The notes under the pieces: model-generated
What the model saw: only the letters and a program-made list of their open reading frames with translations
Database searches by the model: none
What the model was told of the DNA's origin: nothing
Assembly (NCBI RefSeq): GCF_009017415.1
Contig: NC_092407.1
Span: 2,728,001 to 2,792,000, forward strand
Origin: Aspergillus flavus
Taxonomy: Eukaryota; Ascomycota; Eurotiomycetes; Eurotiales; Aspergillaceae
Length of the DNA: 64,000 bases
Direction: 5' to 3'
Position numbers and translations under genes: made by a program
Shown here: positions 1 to 12,527 of the stretch, in pieces
Layout: the number at the start of each line of letters is the position of its first letter
Numbering within the stretch: the stretch's first letter is position 1

Positions 1-400
1 ATAAAATAATTAAGTATATCATTAATATAATTACTAGTAAAATCTTACTATATAGATTAATATATTTTTTTATTAAAAATAAAATTTTATATTTTATATT
101 AATATTTAAATAAAAATCTTATTTATAATTAGATTTAGTATTTAAAAAGTTTTATAAAAATATTTATTTTATTTTTTTTTAAAAAAAATAGAGATCTATA
201 ATTATATATAAATTATTAAAAATTTAATAAAATAATAATAAAAAATTATTATTTTTTATTTTTAATTTTAAAGAATTTTAATTAATTAGTTAATTTAAAA
301 TATTTTATAAAAATTAATTTATATAATATTTATTTTTAAATTTAAATTAAAAATAAATAAATAAAAAATTATATTTTATATTTAATATAATTATTATAAA
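1..400. other. Degenerate A+T-rich DNA, no gene
   Basis: Almost pure A+T with stops in all frames. I see no coding potential, RNA gene or recognisable repeat boundary. It reads as old, RIP-saturated repeat DNA and is the left flank of the hAT-type insertion. The bases next to the element (401-408, TATATAAT) are the left target duplication. Confidence 0.6.
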
Positions 401-408
401 TATATAAT
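401..408. repeat. Left 8-bp target-site duplication of the hAT element
   Basis: TATATAAT, identical to 882-889. Identity over 8 bp supports a recent insertion, although low sequence complexity makes chance identity less unlikely than in balanced DNA. Confidence 0.8.
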
Positions 409-881
409 TAGAGTGGTATTCGGGCCGGGTTCGGGTCCTAGATCTAGAAACCGCCCCCGACCCGGCTCCGGTTCCGGGTTCGAGATCTAGGACCCGCCCC
501 GACCCCGAACCCGGGCCAATCTAGATCAACCCGACTCGTTGGGGCCCCGCCAAGCCACAGGCTAAACCTAGTTAGGTAAGGCGTCGCTTATTAATCAGGT
601 GCCTTACCTAATTAGGCCTAGTATATTAATTTTAAAAGCTCTATATCTCTACCATTTCTATATATATTGAATTGATATTTTATATATATATATATAATCT
701 AGATCTATATAGAAATGTAAAAAAATCTAGATTTTCTAGATTTTTAGATCACATGACCTTTTTCGGGTCGGGGCGTTTTTCTAGATTTAGGGTCGGGTTT
801 TGGCTCTAGAACCCGACTCGAACCGGGAGCCGGGTTGGGGCGGGTTCGGGTCGGGTTTCTCGGGTTACCCGTACCACTCTA
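409..881. mobile_element. Non-autonomous hAT-type DNA transposon, 473 bp
   Basis: The element starts with TAGAGTGGTA (409-418) and ends with its exact reverse complement (872-881). It is flanked by a perfect 8-bp duplication, TATATAAT, at 401-408 and 882-889. An 8-bp duplication with short inverted ends and subterminal CGGGT/ACCCG-rich arrays is the hallmark of hAT elements, where such arrays bind the transposase. About 120-150 bp at each end is very G+C-rich; the middle is A+T-rich. It is too short to encode a transposase and shows no frame, so it would depend on a helper elsewhere. An internal palindrome has 16-bp arms at 567-582 and 601-616 with one mismatch. Its G+C sharply contrasts with its surroundings, so it arrived late or escaped RIP. 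The superfamily call rests on duplication length and end structure, not on a transposase. Confidence 0.85.
567..616. repeat. Internal palindrome of the hAT element
   Basis: Arms 567-582 and 601-616 are reverse complements with one mismatch and an 18-bp spacer. It sits near the G+C-rich to A+T-rich transition of the element and could fold as a hairpin. Its role is unknown. Confidence 0.8.
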
Positions 882-889
882 TATATAAT
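882..889. repeat. Right 8-bp target-site duplication of the hAT element
   Basis: TATATAAT, identical to 401-408. Confidence 0.8.
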
Positions 890-3800
890 TATATTATTTA
901 ATTATATTAATATATTTATAGTTTTTTAAAATTATATATATATTATTTTATACAATATTTTTAATATATTTTATATAATTAATTTTAATAATATTCTATA
1001 AAAAAATATTAAAATATTTTTAAAAATTAATTTATATATTAAATTTTATAATTTTTATTAATAATTTATTTAAAGTTTTTTATAAATTATTTTATTTTTA
1101 ATCTTTCTATTAAAAAAATTAGAATATAAATAAAAACTAAAATTAATTTATTTTATATTTATTAAAAAACTAATATTTTAATAATTTATTAATATTTTTT
1201 AATCTATATTATTTTTTTAATATTTTAATTTTAAATTATTAATTTAAATAAAAATATTTATTATTTAAGAATAATATAATTATAAAAATTTAATAAAATT
1301 AAATTAAATTATAATATATTTAATTAAAAAGTTTTTATTATTTTTTATTTATTTAAATATTAATAATAATATATTAAAAATTTATTATATATTATTAGAA
1401 TTATTTTTAATTATTTTAATTTATAAATCTTTATAAAATAGTTTAAATTAAATAAATAATAAATTTATTAATTTTTATTTTTATTTTTTTTTAATTTTAT
1501 AATTAAATATAGAACTAGAAAATAAAATCTAATTAATAAACTTTTTTAAATAATAAAAAAAATTTTAATTTAAATCTAGTAAAATATTCTTATAAAAAAC
1601 TTTTAAATTTAATATTTATATAATGTTAAATTTTAAAAAAATTAATATAGAAATAGTTAATTAAATTATAATAAAAATTAAATTATAATTAATATATTTT
1701 TTAATTTTTTATATAAAATATTTATATTACTAAAAAAATATATATTATTAAAATAAATTAGTATATAAAAATTTTAATTTAATAAATATAATTTAAAGAT
1801 TTAAAAATAAACTAATAAAAAATTATTATAAAATAAGATTTTATAGAAAATAAAAATTAAATACTTAAATTTAATAAATTTATTAATATTAAAAAATAAT
1901 TCTATATTTTTATAAAAGAAATCTAAAATAAAAGCTTTTATTTTTATACTATAATAATTTTATAATAAATTAAAATTAATAATATAATTTTAGTATAAAT
2001 TTTATTATTGAAACTATATTAAATTTAAATTATTTATAATATTTTATTTATAAATTAATAAATGAATAAAATATATAAACTAGGTTTTAAATAACTATCT
2101 TTATTATTTTATTAATAAATAATAAATTAATTAATTAAATTTATTATTTATAAGAAAATTTATTTATAATAATATATAAAATATAATAACAAAATTTTTA
2201 TTATTTAAAATTTTATTTAATTATTTATTTAATTTTTATTTATATATTAAAAATATTATTTTTTTAAAATGAATTTTAATAATATAAATATATATTAAAT
2301 AATTATTAAAAATTTATAAAACTTAAAAAGAATATTAATAAAAATTAATTAAATTATTAATAAAATATTATAATAAATATTATTAATTAAAATAATTTAA
2401 AAAAATAATATAATAATATTATTTATTAAAAATATTAAATTTAAAAATGTATTTTAAAAATTAATTTTTAATTTTATTAGATTATTTTATATATTTAATA
2501 TCATTAAAATCTAAATATATTATTTATATTTATTTAATTAATATAATTATATTTATAATATTTTTTATATATTATTATAAAAATTTTAAATAAAATATAA
2601 TTCTAATAGATCTATAATAATTAAAAAATATTTATAAAAAAATATTAATTAAAAATATATATAATATATAGTATTTTTATTTAAATATTATAAAATAAAA
2701 ATTTATTTATTTATTTTAAAAAATACAGTTTAATTATGAATATAAATTATTAAAATTCTAATAAAAAATTATTTATTAAATTTTAAAAAATACAGTTTAA
2801 TTATGAATATAAATTATTAAAATTCTAATAAAAAATTATTTATTAAATTTTAAAAAGAATAATAAAAAATAATTAGAATAATTTATTTATTATTTTTTTA
2901 TTAATAGTATTATTTTTTTATATTTAAAAAATTCAATATTTAATATATAAAATAAATTAATAAGTAATAATATTTTATATAATTATTTTATTATTTTATA
3001 GTTATAGTTTTAATATAATAATTTATTAATAATTTTTTATTTAAATAATATTTTTAATTAAATAAATTTTTAATTTAAATAAAATTAAATTATAATAATT
3101 AGTAAATAATTTTTTATAAATTTTTTCAAATTTTTAAAAAAATAATATTAATTAATTAAAATATTCAATATTTAATTATATTATTTATAATTAAATTAAA
3201 TTTATTATTATTAATTATATTAAATTAATATTAATATATAAATTTTATATAATTAAAAAATTTATTTAATATAAAGATAATAATAATAATCTATTTATAA
3301 ATTTTAATAAAAAATATTAAAAAGTTTTTATTATATTTATTTTTTATATTATAAAAAAGTTTTTTTTATTTATTCTAAAATTAATAAATAGTTATATTTA
3401 TTATTAATAATATAAAAAAATCTAAATATATTAATAAAATATTATTAATTAAAAAAAATATATAGATTTATAAAGAATTTTATAATAATTATATTATTAA
3501 TATAGTATTAAATTAATATTATTAAAAATAGAATTACTTTTAAATAATATATTTATATTATAGATTTTTTTAATAATCTAAATATATAAATAATATATAC
3601 ATATATTAATAAAAAATAAAATTAGATTATTAAAAATAAAATATTAATAAAAAAATATATTAATTATAATAAAATAAAAAAATTTATTAGAATTAAAAAA
3701 ATAAATAAATAAAACTAAAAAAAGTAAAAAAGAAAAAAGATAGAAATATAAAAAATAAAAAATAATAGAAAAATATTAACTATTAATAATAATTACTATT

Positions 3801-4727
3801 ATTATTAATAATTAATATTAATATTAATTTACTATATAATATTAATAATATATTTCTTTATAAAATATATTTATATATATTTTTATTAATAATTTCTTAA
3901 TATTTAATAATATTATTTTTAATAAAATAAATAATATATATAAAAACTAGCTAATTAAAAATAATTAAATTAATAAAAAAATAATTATTATAAAATTAGT
4001 ATAAAATTAATCTATAAAATATATAAAATCTTTAGATCTTTTAATCTTTATTTAATCTATATATAATTTAGCTTTTTTTATAATTTTAAATTAATTTTAA
4101 AAAGATTAATATTTTAACTTTTTAACTCTTGTTTAATAAAAAAATTTATTAACTATTTAATTAGAATTCTAAAACAACCTTTTTTAAAAAAAATTCTCAA
4201 GCTATTTAAGTGTTATTGAAAATATAAAAAAAAATAAAAATTAATATTTTTTTATATTTATTCTATTATTTAGTTAATAATAGATCTTTATCTTTTATCT
4301 TTTATTTTCTTATCTAGTTAATAGGCTATCTACTCTATATAGTAGATCCTTTATTATAAAAATTAATTAATATATTTTTAAATAAAATTATTTATAAAAT
4401 TAAAGCTCTAAAAAATTTAATAATGAATAAAGATTTATTTTTTACTAGTATATATTAAATATAACTTTCTTAAAATTTATATATAAAAAATTATTTAAAT
4501 ATTATTTTTTATTTATAGATAAATAAATAGATAGATTATTAAAACTAAATATTTAAAATATATTTATAGATATATATAAATTAATAACAGAGAAATTAAA
4601 TAAATTAATTATTTATTATAAAATCTATTTGTAATAATATTAAAAATATAAATATAAAATATTTAATTTTGATAGATTAGTAGAATATAGAATTAATAAT
4701 TTATAAAATTTAAAATTATTAAACTAA
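890..4727. other. Degenerate A+T-rich repeat DNA
   Basis: There is no gene and no frame of useful length. G+C is even lower than in the blocks to the right, and even CpT sites are scarce, which suggests an older or more heavily mutated layer. It contains a 67-bp tandem duplication (2713-2856) and an A/G-rich stretch on the plus strand at about 3655-3780. I could not assign it to any repeat family seen elsewhere in the window. Confidence 0.55.
2713..2856. repeat. 67-bp tandem duplication, about 2.15 copies
   Basis: Unit 1 (2713-2779) and unit 2 (2780-2846) are identical over 67 bp, and a partial third unit reaches 2856. Each unit carries the marker TACAGTTTAATTATG (first at 2724, again at 2791). 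Perfect identity inside decayed DNA points to a duplication later than most of the mutation. Confidence 0.95.
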
Positions 4728-4915
4728 TGTAATCGTGGCTATAATATACTACTATAAAGAGAAGCTATAACTTATAAGTTATAGAGAATCTTATGGCTCT
4801 ATTAAAGAGCTATTAGATTAAACTTTAATATATATATAAACTATAGTAATTCTTTCTAGATCTATAGAAAATTAGTAACTCTCTATCTTTTATAGTATAC
4901 TATTATATATAATTA
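4728..4915 (+). repeat. 5' LTR of family A copy 1
   Basis: It begins TGTAATCGTGGCTA and aligns to the reverse complement of 27237-27412 through a shared CTACTAT block and a shared CTCTCTATCT block near its end. The right edge is approximate because of small length differences. Confidence 0.7.
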
Positions 4916-7157
4916 TATCTAATAATATATTTAAATTTAAAATAGAGCTCTAATTCTATTTAATATAGTTTTATAATATTTAATTAAATTATATAATTAT
5001 AAAAAGATATAATAGATTTAAATGAAAAGCTAAATAATATTATTAATTAAGCTATTTATAAAAAATAGTATATAATTAAAAAAAGATTCTATTAATAGAA
5101 TAATTTAATATTAAAATCTATTAGATAATTACTACTATTTAAAATATTATTATAATAAATAGATAATAACTCTTTTAAAACTAATAATAACTATTTAAAT
5201 AATTTTAAAGTTTTTAATAATTATTATAATAACTAGATCTTTTACTATAATTTTTATAGTAATTTAACTTTTTATAATTAATTAAATAAATAAAAGAAAT
5301 AATTAATAATAAAAAAATTTAAATTATATTAAAATATTAATTATATTAATAAAAAATAAATATAAATAATAAAAAAGTATATTTAAATAGTAAAATCTAT
5401 AATATAGTAAATAGTAGATTTTATTATTGAATAGATTATAGAAAAAATAATTTAATTATTTTATTTATTATTTTATACAATCTTTTACTAATAGATATAC
5501 TAAATAATAATACTCTATTAATTAAATTTAAAAAAATTAAAATATTTATCAAAAAAGTTTTATTATAAGTAAATAATTATTTCTATAAAAAAATCTTTAA
5601 TTTTAATTAGATTTTAAATACAATAGTTATTTTAAAGATAAATAAATTTTTATATGAAAAAATTTTTAAAATTAAAAAATAATTATTATTAAATAGAAGT
5701 TTACTAAAGCTCTTAAAAAATATTAAAAATTAAAAAAATATTATATTTTAATACAAAATAAAAGCTCTATTACTATATTTAAAGAATTTAAAAAATAAAT
5801 TTATAATAATTTTAATAAATATTAAAATTAAAATAAATAATAGAAGATTTATAATAAATATTTTTAAAAAATAAAATTAATATAAATTTATATTAATATT
5901 TATATTAATACTATAATTTATTTATCATTTTTATTTATAAAATATATTTATATCTATTATTTTATTATATAAATAAAAAAATCTATACATTAAATAAATT
6001 AAAAAATAGATTTTCTAAAGATTTTTAATATTATAATAAAAGATTTATATAATATAAATAAAAAAACTATTTTTAAAAATATCTATTACTTTAAAGTAAA
6101 TAGTAAAAAATCAGTAGAAATTAATAATTAATAAATAAATCTAATAGCTTTTAATACTATAATAGAGCTAATAGATATATCTTTTTAAAATATTATAATA
6201 ATTTAAAAAATATAATAAAAAATATAAAAATAATTAAAAATACTATAATTATAATAAATTAAAATATTTTGTTAAAAATCACTATGTAAAATTAAAAAGA
6301 ATATATTAAAAAAAGATTAAAATTAGTAAATAAAGGGACTAGTTAATTAAATAAAAAAAATCTTTTTTTATAATACAAAGTAGTTTAAAATTGTAGACTT
6401 ATTAAAGTTTTTTAAAAAATATTATTTAACTATAGTAACTATTTATATACTCTAGAGAATTTTATATTATATTATTAAAAAATAATTAAATATAATATAA
6501 TAAGATATATAATATAATATCTATAGATTTAAAATATTATATATAAATCTATAAAATATTTTTAAATTCTATTTTTATATAGATAATTACTAGAACTATT
6601 TCACAAAAATAAAATATAGTTCTTTTTTATTAAAACTATAAATAAAACTAATATAAAAATAAAGATTAAATTAATAGTTTTTAAATATAATAATATTTTC
6701 GAAAAAAATTAATTTATAAAATTAATATAGATAATATATTATTAATAAATATAAGTATTTATTTTTTATTATTTAAAAAGTATATAAAATTTAATATATA
6801 GATTAAAATAATAATTAAAATTAATTTAATATAATTATCTATTTTTATATAGAGATTCTCTATAGTCCTTATAAAAGAATTTAAAAAAAATAATAGATAT
6901 ATATCAATTATTGCGTATTAAATAAAATAATAATAAAAAATAGCTATTTATTATCTAGAATTTAAGGATTTATTTTTATAATAAGAAAATTTAAATATCT
7001 ATGTAAAATTAATAAACTATTAATATTAAAAATAATATTTAATATTATATTTAAAAAATTTAAATAATTTACTATATTTTTTAAATTCTATAATATATTT
7101 ATAATCTTTTAAACTATAATAAATTAAATTTTAATATTATATATAGAAATATTTGAT

Positions 7158-7202
7158 ACTATATATTTTAATAATATTCTAGTTTTTTTTAAATTTATAA
7201 AA
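7158..7202 (+). pseudogene. Reverse transcriptase active-site remnant (Ty3/Gypsy)
   Basis: The frame starting at 7158 reads TIYFNNILVFFKFIK. In live Ty3/Gypsy elements this block is Y(L/F)DDILIFSK; both Asp are Asn here, as expected if GAC/GAT codons became AAC/AAT. The same block is found on the minus strand near 24510-24546 of the complete family A copy. This is the main evidence for the Ty3/Gypsy assignment. Confidence 0.75.
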
Positions 7203-8125
7203 AAAATATCAAAAATATCTATATATTATTTTAAATATAAAAAAAAACTAAAATTCTATAAATATATAATAGATAAAAAAAGTATATTCTATATTAATAA
7301 AATTAAATATTATTAAAAATGATTATAATTATAATATATATATAAAATATATTAATTTTTACTATTTATAATATATTAGTAATATTTTATATAACTATTT
7401 ATAAGAATAGTAATATTATTATATAAATTTTTTAAAAAAAGATATAATACTATATATAAATAAATATTAATTGTTTGATTAATATTTCATAAATTTATTT
7501 TTTAAAAATTTAAAAAATATTACTATCTATATTAATTTTAATTATATTAATATATAAAAATATTTCTATATTAAAATTAATATTTTTAAATAGATTATAA
7601 AAATATTTTTTTAAATAAAAAAAATAAAAATTTTTATTTAGTAATATTTAATAATAAAAAATTAAATTTTAATAAAATAGAATTATTTAGTATAAAAAAA
7701 AATATTTATAATTAAAAAAATAATTTAAATAGAAAAATATTATATTAAAAATAATACTATTATTATTATAGTAGTAGATTATAATAGCGTATAATATTTA
7801 AATATTTTAAAAATATATTTAAAATATTTTGTCTACTAAATTAAAAAATTCTAAAAATATAATCTAAAGATTTAATAATATACAAAAAATTATAATATTT
7901 AATCTATTAAATAAAAGATCTAATTTTATTAAAAATATTTTTATTAATATTATAAACTATTCTAAATATAATTAAATATATTAATTAAAATATTTATAAA
8001 AAGATTCTAATTTATATAGAAAGCTTTAATAAAAATAAATTATATTAAATAATAATTTAATATTTAAAAAATAATTTACTATTAAATAAATAATAATTAA
8101 TAAAATTAAATTAATAATATAAGAA

Positions 8126-8549
8126 TAGATTTTTTAAAAAATCTATAATAAATACTTAAGTAAATTAGTTAATCTAATTTAATCTTATTTCTAATTCTCT
8201 CTAATATTCTAGTTTAGATTAGATAAATAGTCTTTTAATAATGGAAAATAATTAATATTTCTAATTATATTTAATAAATTTACTATTACTATCTATTATT
8301 ATTAAATATAAAAATTTTATTGTAATTAATAGGTTTTATATTTTTATTAATTTAAATAGTTTTTTTGGACTTATAATCTATTATATACTGAATAGAAATT
8401 AATTTATAGTAAAATTAAAATTTTTATTATTTTATTTTCAGCTAGCTTTTTAACTAGATATTATAAATAGAGATCTGCTTAGTAGCCTGAAGAATCTATT
8501 TTCCGGGCTATTTAGAGCCGCTAGAGGGAATCGTCCTATTAATATATTA
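8126..8549. other. Unassigned fragment with a small GC island
   Basis: It lies between truncated family A copy 1 and family B segment X1. Most is RIP-mutated, but about 8470-8535 retains C and G in non-CpT contexts (for example CCGGGCTATTTAGAGCCGC). I find no second copy in the window. It may be a single-copy remnant that RIP did not reach. Confidence 0.4.
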
Positions 8550-10130
8550 TAAAAATAGTTTGAATAGTCTAGTAAATATATATATAATTATTATTAAAAA
8601 GTAAATAGTCTATTTCTTAAATATATGATTTTATTAGACTATTTTATAGATATATGTATTAATTATCGTTAGAATTTTTATAAATTAAAATATTTATTTA
8701 AAAATTAGTAATTATATTATATGAATTAAACTATTGACTAATTAAAACTATAAATAGTTATTTTTATAAAAAAAATTAAAAAAGCTAAGTAAAAAAAGAT
8801 GAAAAAATATAGATTTGCTCAGTCTTGGCTATCTTTTTTGTTCTAATTTTAATGTATTAAAAGTACTACTACTTATTATATAATTGATATATATTAATAT
8901 TTTAAATAGTAATAATCTAATTTAATTATATAGCTTTAGCTTTAATAGTTCTTTTATAAATAATAATTATAATTATAAAAATATATATTTAGAAACTAGA
9001 TTTAAAAATATTCCAAAAAAATAAAAAGAAATTAAAATTATTAAATTATAAAATATTTAAAAAATAATTTAATAAAAATATTAATAATATTAAATCTAAA
9101 CCTTATATAAATAATATATCTATAGAACACACTAAAATAATCTTATTGTATAGAATAAATTAGATTTATATATCAATAATATAATTAAAACTATAGATTA
9201 AAAAAAGCTCTATAGAACGTTAACAATATATAATATTAATAGTTATTCTAATTATTAAGAATAATAATATAATTAAATTTTATATATTTATAATTCTAGA
9301 CATTACTGTATAAAACTAACTATATACAAAGAATAATATTTATAAATTGATATTAATTAATTATGAAATCTAATTTTAAAATTTATTAATAATTATAAAT
9401 CTTATACTATGATAAAATCTATTCTATAACTATAAATTTTAGAATAATATAATAGATATATTTTTTTATTATAAAATTAAAGATAGTAAATTAAATAAAT
9501 TTAATATATAAAAAATTTATAAAAATATCTATTTTAATTAAATTTTAATATTATTTATAATATAATATTTATAATATAATATATAACTAATTCACTAAAT
9601 AAATAATTTTATGTTTGATTCTTAAACTTTATAAAAAATTCTAGATTATTAAAATTATATATTTTATAAAAAGATTACTATTAAAAATATTCTATAAATA
9701 AATAATTAAAAAGATTTATTTATAGAGCTTTTCTATTAGCTATATATACTATTATATTTTATAATTAAATAAATAATTAAAACTAAATTACTAGTAGTTA
9801 TATAATAGATAAAATCTATTAAATTAATTATTAAAGCTCCTGGGTTATAAATATATATTTTTGATTTATTATAAAATAAAAATTAAAACTAGATGAATAG
9901 TTATTAAAAATAAATAATAATAATTATAATATAAATATTTTTTTATAATAAAAGAAATCTATATAAAATTACTATTTAATAGAATATTAATTTTACGAAA
10001 AATTTAATTATTTCCATAAATATTAAAAAATATATAGTAAACTATTTTAAATATAAAATATTATTATATAAAAATTATATTCTATATAATAAAACCAATA
10101 TATTAAAATAAATAGTTAATTTTAAATTAT
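8550..10130. repeat. Family B, segment X copy 1
   Basis: Co-linear with 16610-18385, about 1.6-1.8 kb, diverged mainly by C/T and G/A transitions. Shared landmarks include the purine-rich lysine-type stretch (8770-8805 versus 16855-16905) and a block around 8930-9010 versus 17025-17110. I could not recognise a protein domain; the coding strand is uncertain. The copy stops abruptly where repeat L begins at 10131. Confidence 0.7.
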
Positions 10131-10620
10131 ATTGTTATAGCGCCGTCTATTATAATATATCTTAATTAATTATTCTATTTAACTATCTATTAACTAATTC
10201 TTCTTATTAATTAACTATAGCCAGCGACTATAACTAGTTATATATATATAAGTTAAGTTCTCTAGATCTTAATAAGATATTTGAATTGAAGATAATAATA
10301 TTGTATTATTAATAGATTAAAAAAGTACTAAAATAGATTAATAAATAGTAAATAGAACGCGACAATACTATAAAATACTATAAAAATAAATAGAAATAAA
10401 TAGATAATAAAGTAAAAGATATATATTAATATTAATTGGTTACTAAGTTTTTTATATTAATTTTTTTAAAATTTCTATATAACTTATTAAGCTTATATTT
10501 TTTATTTTATTTTAACTATAATTTCAAGACAAATTTTTATATTACATAATAATCTTTTAATAGAACTTGGTATTTTTAATAGAGAGAATAATTAACTATA
10601 TTATAGAAAGAGTGACTAAA
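10131..10620 (+). repeat. Repeat L, copy 1 (LTR-like)
   Basis: It starts with TGTTATAGCGCCGTC after an A+T-rich run. The first about 130 bp recur inverted at 12398-12527 and in diverged form at 48167 and 60555. The stretch 10330-10600 is co-linear with about 48290-48560. In families C (60555, 12527) L directly follows the internal region, as a 3' LTR would. The length of about 490 bp comes from the copy at 48167 and is approximate. Confidence 0.6.
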
Positions 10621-10624
10621 TATA

Positions 10625-12397
10625 TTATAGATTAGACTAGATATAGACTTTTATATTAATCTAGGTTAATTACTAAAATTTTTAATATTAAATAATTTAA
10701 ATTAATTAATAATTTATAAAAAATAAATTTTTAGTTTATTTATTATCTATTTTTAAACTATTAAATATTAAAAACGTAGTCTATTTTATATATATTTAAT
10801 TATATATTTAATAAATTATAATTATTTTTCATAAATTAATATTATTAATAATATTATTCTTATAGAGTTTTTAATTTAAATAAAAAGTTAAAATTTATTA
10901 TAAAACTTAATAACTCTATATTATAATTATAATTTTTAAATTAATTATATTTACTATTATAAGTATTTTTTAAAATTCTAAAATTAAAATTATATTTAAA
11001 AAAAATAGATATTCTTTATATAAATGTTATTATTAATTATAAATAGTTTCTTTAAAAAATTCAAAAATAATATTAACAGTAAAATTAATTATATTTAAAT
11101 AATTTTGTATAATTTTAATTTTTATCTATAATTTTAGATATTTATGAATATTAAAATCTATTATTTTATTAGAATAATTGAAGATATTATCAAATATATT
11201 TAAAAAAATCTAGATTATATTATTTTTTATTTATAGCTAGTAATTAAGATTAAGTATTATTAAAAAAATGTTATATTAGATCTATACAAAGTATATAATA
11301 TTTTTATTATATTTTATATATTAAAGTTTTTATCTATTTAATTATTTATAATCTATTTATTTAGTTAATAATTTATTAATTTTATATAAAATATCTGTAT
11401 ATAAAATATTATAAATTATTTAAAAAATATATATAATATCTTTATAGTTTATCTTATATATAATAAATATATAATCTATAATAGCCTTTTTCTTTATTAA
11501 TATATAAATATATTTTAGTATTTTATATAATATAAAATAAATTAATCTTAAAAGATTTATTAAAAAGAATTTATAGTTAAATAAATCTAATACTATATTT
11601 TTAATTATAGTAATTATTTTTATTTATAATTTCTTTTAATTATAAAAATATATTCTCTTTTATTATTTAATTTATAAATAGTTTATAAAATTAAATATTT
11701 ATTTTTTAAAGCTACTTCTATTACTTTAAAGCTATTATAAAATAATTATAAATAAATTATAATTTTTAAAAAAACTAAAATCTTTATATTAGATTTTATT
11801 TTATAATTTTTATTTACTACTAGTTTTATTTTTAAATTATTTAATAATTTTTAGCTTTATAGAATTAGTTTAAAAATAATATTTATAATAATTTATTAAA
11901 TTAAATTAAATAAATATTTAATTAATTTTTTAGATTATCTTATAATTATAATCTATATTTATTTTCTTCAATTTTTTAAATATAGTTTTCTACTATAGAA
12001 GTTTAGTTTATTATTAATTTTGAAATTATAAATTATAATTTTAATATATTTTTATAGTTCTTTAGTTATTATTTTATTTAAAAACTATATTAATATTATT
12101 TATAATTCTATTTTAAAATTAAATAATAGTTAACTTTAGTTTTTTTTATAGATTTAATATATTATATACTTTTATACTCTATTTTTATTAAAAATTTTAA
12201 AAATATAAATAAAATATTTTTATATAAAATATTATATAATTATTTATAATTAATAAAAAAAATAATCTTTTATATTATTTTTTAAAAATTATATTTTTTT
12301 GATTTTTATATAACTATATAATTTATTTCTAGTTTTATATATTATTAAATATAATAAAATCTTATTTTATATAGTTATTATGTATGTTGAAACATGG
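10625..12397 (-). repeat. Family B, segment Y, inverted
   Basis: The reverse complement of this stretch aligns co-linearly with 18330-19719 and then with 27413 to about 27610. In the second locus Y follows X in the same orientation; here it is inverted relative to X1 and lies between inverted copies of L. No protein domain was recognised. All frames are closed by stops. Confidence 0.7.
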
Positions 12398-12527
12398 AGA
12401 ACTTATTTATATATAGCTAGTTATAGTCTCCAGTTATAGTTAATTATTAAGAAGAACTAGTTAATAGATAGTTAAATAGAATAATTAATTAATATATATA
12501 ATAATAGACAGCGCTATAATAATATAA
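12398..12527 (-). repeat. Repeat L, copy 2, inverted
   Basis: The reverse complement matches 10131-10265 with mostly transition differences, including the shared TATAGCGC near its start and AAGTTCTC near its end. Only the first about 130 bp of L are present. To its right, the reverse strand of family C leads into it, as at 60550. Confidence 0.8.

Larger units (their letters stand above)
4728..8125 (+). mobile_element. Truncated Ty3/Gypsy retrotransposon, family A copy 1
   Basis: This is the 5' part of the same family as 19720-27412, in the opposite orientation: 5' LTR, gag region and part of pol, about 3.4 kb. The reverse transcriptase can still be read in one frame at 7158-7202 as TIYFNNILVFFKFIK, a RIP-mutated form of the Ty3/Gypsy active-site block (canonical Y-x-D-D-I-L-I-F-S-K), with the catalytic aspartates turned into Asn by G-to-A changes. 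Similarity to the complete copy fades at about 8125, downstream of reverse transcriptase. RNase H/integrase and the 3' LTR are missing. It carries stops throughout and is dead. The right end is approximate. Confidence 0.75.
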
